This document shows positions 57,901-64,000 of a stretch of 64,000 nt of DNA, piece after piece. Numbering within the stretch: position 1 is the stretch's first letter; each line of letters begins with the position of its first letter. Made by a program: the position numbers and the translations under genes. The notes under the pieces are model-generated. The model did no database searches. It was not told the origin of the DNA and saw only the letters and a program-made list of their open reading frames with translations. Source of the DNA: Nectonema munidae. Lineage: Eukaryota; Nematomorpha; Nectonematoida; Nectonematidae. The stretch covers positions 515,119 through 579,118 of the forward strand of contig JAUIRK010001010.1 of the NCBI GenBank assembly GCA_030549495.1. The letters are read 5' to 3'.

Positions 57901-60900
57901 AAGTGCTTTTTATATTGTCAATATAGTAGTCCTTTCAGGAGCTATATAGTTTCAAGAAACCAGTATGTAACTTTTCTCGACAGAAGATATACTGTTTTCC
58001 AATGAACTAGAAGATGATGTAAAAATCTAGTATTGATACATATGATGCTATCCTTAAAGATATTGATGATAAATATGAAATAAAATTGTTACAAATTTAG
58101 ATCTTCCAAATGATGCTTAAGAGGAACTAACTTTTTAAAATAAAGATATCATCAAGTTTATCATCAAAAAAAGTAAAAGAAAGATTCTACAGAAAAAATC
58201 TACTTTTTTAAGTGATATCAAGCATTAAAATACTGTTCCCCTTAAATGTATGGAATCATAATTGAAACTGCCAACTATTTGAAGTGATTTTCAGTAAAAG
58301 TTTACACAGAACGATTTTAGAAGAGTCACATCTTTATGCCTTACAAAAAAGACTAATCTAAGCTTGAAGAAAGGCGACTTATATAATTTTATTGGAATTT
58401 TGATATCATTAAACAGAAGAACACGTAAATGAAGTTACTGAAGCAAGAATGATGGTTATCCTTGTCATACTGTGCCAAAGGAAGGCCAAGAAATAAAAGC
58501 ATATGTTCTATTTGCTAATAATAAAAAGTTGGAACTTGATAGTTAAGTGGAGGTTATTATAACCTACTTTATAGTATCTTTTTTGGTAATTTCTTTGCTT
58601 GTTATTATTTTATAAAAGGACTAAACAAAAAAGTATAAGAGTAACAATTCCAAGAAGCATGCTCAGAAATACCCTACTTCTAATATAAAATATGTCAATA
58701 GAAGGCAGGAAAGGTGGTTTTATCACTGATAAAGATAACGGAATTGTTAAATTAAATGATACTAAACTTATTTTTATGGGATCTACATATGTTACTATCA
58801 ATACAATGTATTCAATCTAAGAATTCTGAGAAAAATTTATGAAAAAATTGGATTTTACAAAGAATAAAACTATAGAATGTGTGTTGTAGATTATACTGAT
58901 TGTTTTTCAACATAATTTCGTCTAAATCCATTTCCATTTTGAATCCCTCATCTTTCAATTTTAAATTGGCTTTTTTTGAATAGTCGTTTTTCTCTTTAAT
59001 TTTGCTTCTATTTACATTAATTTTGTTTTTGAATTCATTTAGTAAAATAAGACAAAGACTCAATTTGAAATATAAAATTTTCCTTATTTTAACAGAATTT
59101 TTTAGAGAGTTAAATAAGAATTATAAACATAAACTTCAAAATATTTTAATTACACATTTTTTGTTAAATATTCTCTAAATTTATTTAATAAACCAAATTT
59201 TAGTGGTTAATTCACTCAAACTATCCAACTTGTCAGTAAATTAGCTTTTAAAGGTTATTGCCTAACATTTTTTCTTAATATTTTTAAATAAATTTATCTA
59301 TACATGGTAAATCTATCATGCTCAATTTGATTCTGAAAATATTTTTGTCACTGTAGATTTAATCCCGATCAATCTGCTTTATTTTTTATGATTTTTGAAC
59401 CATTTAATTATATTAACTTATAATTAAATTAGGATAGAATAATTTTCTCTCTCGATATAATTAATGATTCTATCCATGCAAAAAATACACCCACATTATT
59501 GTTTTATATTACATTACATGTTTTATTGGCCGCACATAAAATTGGTGCTTTTTTTTGAAAGTTTAAAATGAATTTATTCTTTTTTTTTAAATTTATTGTA
59601 AACGCTTGTTAATCCGAACTTCATTTTTCGAATTAACTTTTTTAATTAAAAAATTAAGAGTTTTTCCTTTTCTTTTCATCTTTCAATGGCGGAAAGATAA
59701 AAAGTTAAAGATGAAATGTTTCTCGATGTGGCCCGTAGGCACATCACGTTGAAGTCTAAACTATTTTTTAAGCAAGTAATCAGATGACACAAAAATACAT
59801 ACAGGCTTTCTAAACTATTTTAATCAAATCATCACATGAAAAATCATAGGGTATACAAAATTTCATAGAAAATTTTGACTGCAGGAGAAATTTTAAATTT
59901 TATTAATTTTGAAAATAAGATATATAGTAGTCTGACAAAATCACATATCGTTTTTATACTTTGAATGTTTCATAGACTATATTTTTTAATTTTATCTCCT
60001 CTCCCGTGGCCTTACCACACCGCAAATATGCATTCTAATTACTAATAATGGTATAACTTTTAATAGCGATAAAAGAAGGCTTTTGTCCTCCTGTTGTTTT
60101 GGATAGCAGCACAAGTGCAGAAAATCCGTTCAACCAAGTTTTCCGCTTCACTCCTAATCTTATTAGTTATCCTCCCGTTTTTTGGACTCTAAGAACGCAA
60201 GCTTGCATTGATAGTTGTCAACACGATTTTGAATGTTCAGGTTCTGATAAATGCTGTACTGGATCTGATGGCTGCCCCAGATGTACTTCTATAAACGTAA
60301 TTCTTTTCCTAACTCAAAAAATAAATAATGATAATATGTATTCATGAAAACTTACAACAAATGTCCCTTATATTTAAAGATTTTGCTAGAAGAGAAGGAT
60401 TTTATTGGCTAAATTATATTACGGTCATGAAATACTTGTTGCTACTGGTTAGAAGTACTTCCGCAAATTTAAAATTACAATACATAATTACTAAAGAAAA
60501 GTTACAATACATAATTGTAACTCTAATAAATTTTAGATTTACACATGCACTTGCAAATTTTCAAAATTTTCCTTTAAAAAACAATCTGACGTTCAAATAC
60601 TTTTTTTAAGAATATATTATAAATACATTTTATTCTATATAACAAATATCTTTAACGAATATTTATATTAGTTTTATATTACTAAATAAATAGTAATACT
60701 ACAAATTCTGAAAGGTTTTATTAAATTTATAAAAATTGGTTCATATATAAATAAAAATAAAACCTTATGTTAAAAGCACTATGTATATGGGCAATGCAAA
60801 AATCAATCATGCTGTTAAAGTTATAGATTATTTCATTAAAAAAAAGTCCAATATGAATATTTAAGTCCTTATTCCAATATATTATCTGCTGGAGAAAGTG

Positions 60901-61862
60901 TTTTTTAAAAATAAATTCAAATCAAATCTTTGCGCGTTTAAAATTCAGATATGAAATTATGTGAAATCATTATATCAGGAATTGAAAACATAATTGCCAG
61001 TGATTGTTTGGGGAGCTACAAACTGATTAAAAGAAAAGTGGCTTTAGATATAGATTATCATAATTTTATACAAAATGAATAATGTTGTTTATCTTATTAT
61101 TATTGGCAATTCTGTTTTGCAAAACTCAAGGATAGTTTAAGTTTCATACTAACGTGTGTGTTGACAAACACATGAATTAATTATATTTTGTCAAAAAATA
61201 AATTTATTTTAATTTAGAAAAAAGAAGTAGCTAAAAATCCGACAATGGCAGATACTTCCTTTTCAAAATCGATAAAAGAAATTATAAAGTCGAGTGACAG
61301 AGAAGGCGTTAAAAACATGGCGCAGGGCAACTCGAATCCAACACTGCACCTGTCCAATAGAAGAAATGCTGCTCTAACCAACAGCAACGAAAATGCCTTT
61401 TCTCGCTCTAAACTAGATAAGGCTATTGCGTCCAAGATGGTGCGATTAAACCAAAAGCAAGAAGCCTACCCTTTCTTGCCCACATACAACTTCGAGAAGG
61501 CGAGTCAAAGCGGCAGCAATTCGAATGACGAAACTGGCATGGAAGAGTTGGAAAATGTAGCTGAAAGCGTGGCTGTAAGAATGGCCGCTTCCATGAACAA
61601 AGGCAAGAAATTTTTGACATCAAAACAAGCACACGTGCATGGCGAGTTGCCAGCACTCGACTTATACGCACCAATACACGCTGACGAACTGCCGCCAATT
61701 TATTGGTCTCGATCTTCAAGAAACAAGAAAAACCGAAAGTTGCGCGTCGACCCAAAAAAGTTTTTCATTCCGTTCCTTGAAGCTTTACAATCTAAAAAGA
61801 TTACAACGAAACGTCCCCGATACAGAACTTCCACTAACACTTACCAGATTATTGGCAAATAA
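54988..61862 (+). CDS. secreted octapeptide-repeat/Lustrin/WAP protein, gene 2 (exon 1 missing)
   Basis: Exons: 54988-55756, 55809-55949, 56009-56146, 60067-60296 and 61218-61862. All introns are GT-AG, phases agree, and the sum is 1923 nt (640 residues plus stop). Exon A starts after a tttcag acceptor in phase 0 with KYLIQLILINAVTSQ, the end of a signal peptide; no in-frame ATG exists before it, so a first exon is missing. Next come a Gln/Pro-rich arm, about 14 octapeptides of the QGKGYGAP/QGKGYPQS type, a GGGGG-RKKGRR basic stretch, two Lustrin-type repeats (CEIGKPL...YGRCC; CPDNRFAL...ICC) and an eight-cysteine WAP domain (GFCPP...DFECSGSDKCCTGSDGCPRC). The tail is ~214 residues, basic. 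Likely an extracellular matrix, cuticle or adhesive protein; unproven. Confidence 0.75.
55240..55615 (+). repeat. 24-bp coding minisatellite (octapeptide repeat)
   Basis: About 14 units of caaggcaaaggatatggagc / cctcaacctcaaagcaaagg type, each 24 bp, encode Q-(G/S)-K-(G/S)-(Y/F/M)-(G/P)-(A/Q)-(P/S). Period is a multiple of three, so other frames and the antisense strand also stay open, which explains several spurious long frames here. Confidence 0.85.
56470..59400 (+). mobile_element. family S element copy in the long intron of WAP/Lustrin gene 2
   Basis: Satellite A units fill 56490-57740. The core-entry block (gagaataaaattctcgccaa) at 57740 and gagtatgagagaagtaagag at 57837 match 43215-43445. 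The ORF relic follows at 57870-58060. 59170-59350 matches (reverse complement) 6770-6840 and 44640-44800 (atttatttaataaaccaaat; gtggttaattcac). Both TTAA ends are unrecognisable. This copy lacks the LINE found in the 40-45 kb copy, so it shows the uninterrupted junction. The whole intron is 3920 bp. Confidence 0.6.
56490..57740 (+). repeat. satellite A array, about 8 diverged units
   Basis: gtcaatcaaatttgcggttt-like words recur at about 56550, 56698, 56845, 56990, 57135 and later, a period near 150 bp, with tttatactaaatcaagcatg between them. Units decay towards the 3' side. Confidence 0.75.
59401..60066. other. remainder of intron 3 of WAP/Lustrin gene 2
   Basis: AT-rich intronic DNA ending in the taatag acceptor at 60061-60066. 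No other feature seen. Confidence 0.5.
60297..61217. other. intron 4 of WAP/Lustrin gene 2
   Basis: 921 bp, donor GTAATT and acceptor tttaatttag. Contains a small duplication of gttacaatacataatt near 60475-60520. The open frame 60328-60609 is not supported. Confidence 0.5.
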
Positions 61863-62060
61863 AAAGATTGCTCCAAATGCCATCGCTACTTATATATCTT
61901 GTGCTTAACTTAGAAGAAAAACTTCGCGTTCTATATCAAATTTCATACTTCCTATATACAATAACTTTTCTAAAACATTTAATCCTTCAAGTCTTTAAAT
62001 TTGCTGAAATTTTACACATTTTTCAATTCCCAAAATGTTTATGTAATGATGTGCTTCCAT

Positions 62061-62066
62061 AATAAA
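62061..62066 (+). terminator. poly(A) signal of WAP/Lustrin gene 2
   Basis: AATAAA about 199 nt after the stop codon at 61860-61862. A further AATAAA overlaps the stop itself and is too close to serve. Confidence 0.4.
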
Positions 62067-62159
62067 TCGCTGTGATGATAGCATCTTTGATACATTTGAA
62101 ATCATTATTTCCACTCCACAACACTTCTTCAAAGAAGAACAAGAATAGAAATATAACGA

Positions 62160-62505
62160 AATTTTTTTTCTCTTGTTTAAAAAAAAAAAGAAAAAAAAAA
62201 TTTTTGTTTTTTTTTATATTATTTGGTTGTAAAATTTTTAAAAAAATAAATTGACTTTGTATTTCAAATTTCCTGTTATATTAAAAGAAATTTTAAAAAA
62301 AAAAAAAAAGAAAAAAATTTAAAAAAATTGTGGGGAGTTTGGAGGAAAAAAGAGAAAGTGAGAGGGGGGAAATTTAAATAAAAAATAAAAAAAAAAAAAA
62401 ATAAAATATTATAAAAATTTTAAAATAAAAAAATAAAAAATAAAAAAATAGGGGAAAAAAAAGTGTTGAGGGGAAAAGAGTTTTTAAAAAAGATTTTTTT
62501 ATTTC
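62160..62505. other. homopolymer-rich A/G tract, doubtful sequence quality
   Basis: Long A runs broken by single T or G, and patches such as ggggagtttggaggaaaa and gagaggggggaaattt, differ sharply from all neighbours and lead straight into the satellite. The composition is that of low-confidence consensus at the edge of a collapsed repeat. It may also be a real purine-rich tract. Confidence 0.5.
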
Positions 62506-62507
62506 CA

Positions 62508-63940
62508 TACGCCTAAAAAATCTTATTCTTTTTGCAAATATATTTTAAAAATGACATTATCTAACCCTAACCATACGCCTAAAAATCTTATTCTTTTTGC
62601 AAATATATTTTAAAAATGACATTATCTAACCCTAACCATACGCCTAAAAAATCTTATTCTTTTTGCAAATATATTTTAAAAATGACATTATCTAACCCTA
62701 ACCATACGCCTAAAAATCTTATTCTTTTTGCAAATATATTTTAAAAATGACATTATGTAACCCTAACCATAAGATTAAGATATCTTATTCTTTTTGCAAA
62801 TATATTTTAAAAATGACATTATGTAACCCTAACCATAAGATTAAGATATCTTATTCTTTTTGCAAATATATTTTAAAAATGACATTATCTAACCCTAACC
62901 ATACGCCTAAAAATCTTATTCTTTTTGCAAATATATTTTAAAAATGACATTATCTAACCCTAACCATACGCCTAAAAAATCTTATTCTTTTTGCAAATAT
63001 ATTTTAAAAATGACATTATCTAACCCTAACCATACGCCTAAAAAATCTTATTCTTTTTGCAAATATATTTTAAAAATGACATTATCTAACCCTAACCATA
63101 CGCCTAAAAAATCTTATTCTTTTTGCAAATATATTTTAAAAATGATATTATCTAACCCTAACCATACGCCTAAAAAATCTTATTCTTTTTGCAAATATAT
63201 TTTAAAAATGATATTATCTAACCCTAACCATACGCCTAAAATATCTTATTCTTTTTGCAAATATATTTTAAAAATGACATTATCTAACCCTAACCATACG
63301 CCTAAAATATCTTATTCTTTTTGCAAATATATTTTAAAAATGATATTATCTAACCCTAACCATACGCCTAAGATATCTTATTCTTTTTGCAAATATATTT
63401 TAAAAATGATATTATCTAACCCTAACCATACGCCTAAAAAATCTTATTCTTTTTGCAAATATATTTTAAAAATGATATTATCTAACCCTAACCATACGCC
63501 TAAAAATCTTATTCTTTTTGCAAATATATTTTAAAAATGATATTATCTAACCCTAACCATACGCCTAAAAAATCTTATTCTTTTTGCAAATATATTTTAA
63601 AAATGATATTATCTAACCCTAACCATACGCCTAAAAAATCTTATTCTTTTTGCAAATATATTTTAAAAATGACATTATCTAACCCTAACCATACGCCTAA
63701 AAATCTTATTCTTTTTGCAAATATATTTTAAAAATGACATTATCTAACCCTAACCATACGCCTAAAAATCTTATTCTTTTTGCAAATATATTTTAAAAAT
63801 GACATTATCTAACCCTAACCATACGCCTAAAAATCTTATTCTTTTTGCAAATATATTTTAAAAATGACATTATCTAACCCTAACCATACGCCTAAAAAAT
63901 CTTATTCTTTTTGCAAATATATTTTAAAAATGACATTAAG
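62508..63940 (+). repeat. 65/66-bp satellite, about 22 units, with telomere-like core
   Basis: Each unit contains tcttattctttttgcaaata, tattttaaaaatgacatta and ctaaccctaaccatacgcct. Unit starts at 62521, 62586 and 62652 give periods of 65 and 66 bp; the last unit ends near 63940. Two units (62760-62850) carry the variant cataagattaagatatc. The core CTAACCCTAACC is two TTAGGG repeats on the other strand. 66-bp units keep a frame open (22 residues per unit, starting MTLSNPNHTPKK), 65-bp units break it. Identity between units is very high, so amplification is recent. Confidence 0.9.
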
Positions 63941-64000
63941 TTAATTGATTAGTTTAAAAACTGTCATTTATGCAGTTAATAATATAATTTCACATTAGTT

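Noticed and set aside
62747-63731. Open frames of 64-196 codons repeating MTLSNPNHTPKK
   Set aside because: Frame openness follows from 66-bp satellite units; 65-bp units interrupt it, there is no upstream promoter or splice context, and the peptide has no domain.

Overview
The window is AT-rich eukaryotic DNA, almost certainly arthropod. The evidence is host genes with short GT-AG introns (52-75 bp) beside long ones, secreted cysteine-rich proteins, an invertebrate-style single-domain ACE homologue, and a dense load of decayed LINEs and DNA transposons (piggyBac, hAT, pogo-like). A crustacean such as a parasitic copepod would fit, but that is inference. No LTR element, CRISPR array, rRNA or intact tRNA gene was recognised.

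Host genes. I can support three. (1) Minus strand, 23125-28037: a six-exon model (first exon not found) for a secreted protein with a signal-peptide remnant, a short basic arm, two Lustrin-type cysteine-rich repeats, an eight-cysteine WAP domain and a basic tail. (2) Plus strand, 54988-61862: a five-exon paralogue of the first. It has a long Gln/Pro-rich and octapeptide-repeat N-terminal arm, then the same two Lustrin repeats, a WAP domain and a longer basic tail. All junction phases agree in both models. (3) Minus strand, 15356-17101: an intronless M2 (angiotensin-converting-enzyme-like) peptidase. Its zinc site is intact but several substrate-pocket and chloride-site residues have changed.

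Layout. 1-920: 5' part of a hAT transposon on the minus strand. 2.0-2.3 kb: possible second hAT relic. 4.09-8.40 kb: a complete TTAA-flanked element whose two ends are long inverted arrays of ~150-bp satellite units. 8.4-9.0 kb: ZBED5/hAT-like transposase relic. 10.0-12.55 kb: CR1/jockey-like LINE carrying a foldback-like insertion. 13.0-14.2 kb: decayed piggyBac transposase. 15.3-17.2 kb: ACE-like gene. 17.98-18.91 kb: second copy of the LINE tail. 19.5-20.5 kb: fragment of the satellite-armed element. 23.1-28.0 kb: WAP/Lustrin gene 1, with another fragment in its last intron. 32.3-33.5 and 37.2-37.6 kb: further fragments. 40.15-45.09 kb: a large copy split by a LINE with a target-site duplication. 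51.018-54.018 kb: a nearly complete piggyBac. 55.0-61.9 kb: WAP/Lustrin gene 2, again with a copy of the satellite-armed family in its longest intron. 62.5-63.94 kb: a 65/66-bp satellite containing a doubled TTAGGG-type motif.

The most interesting items are the TTAA-ended family, which looks like a piggyBac-type element with foldback architecture and a lost internal ORF, and the paralogous Lustrin/WAP pair, which suggests a small family of secreted matrix or adhesive proteins. Everything is read by eye; no alignments or database searches were run.
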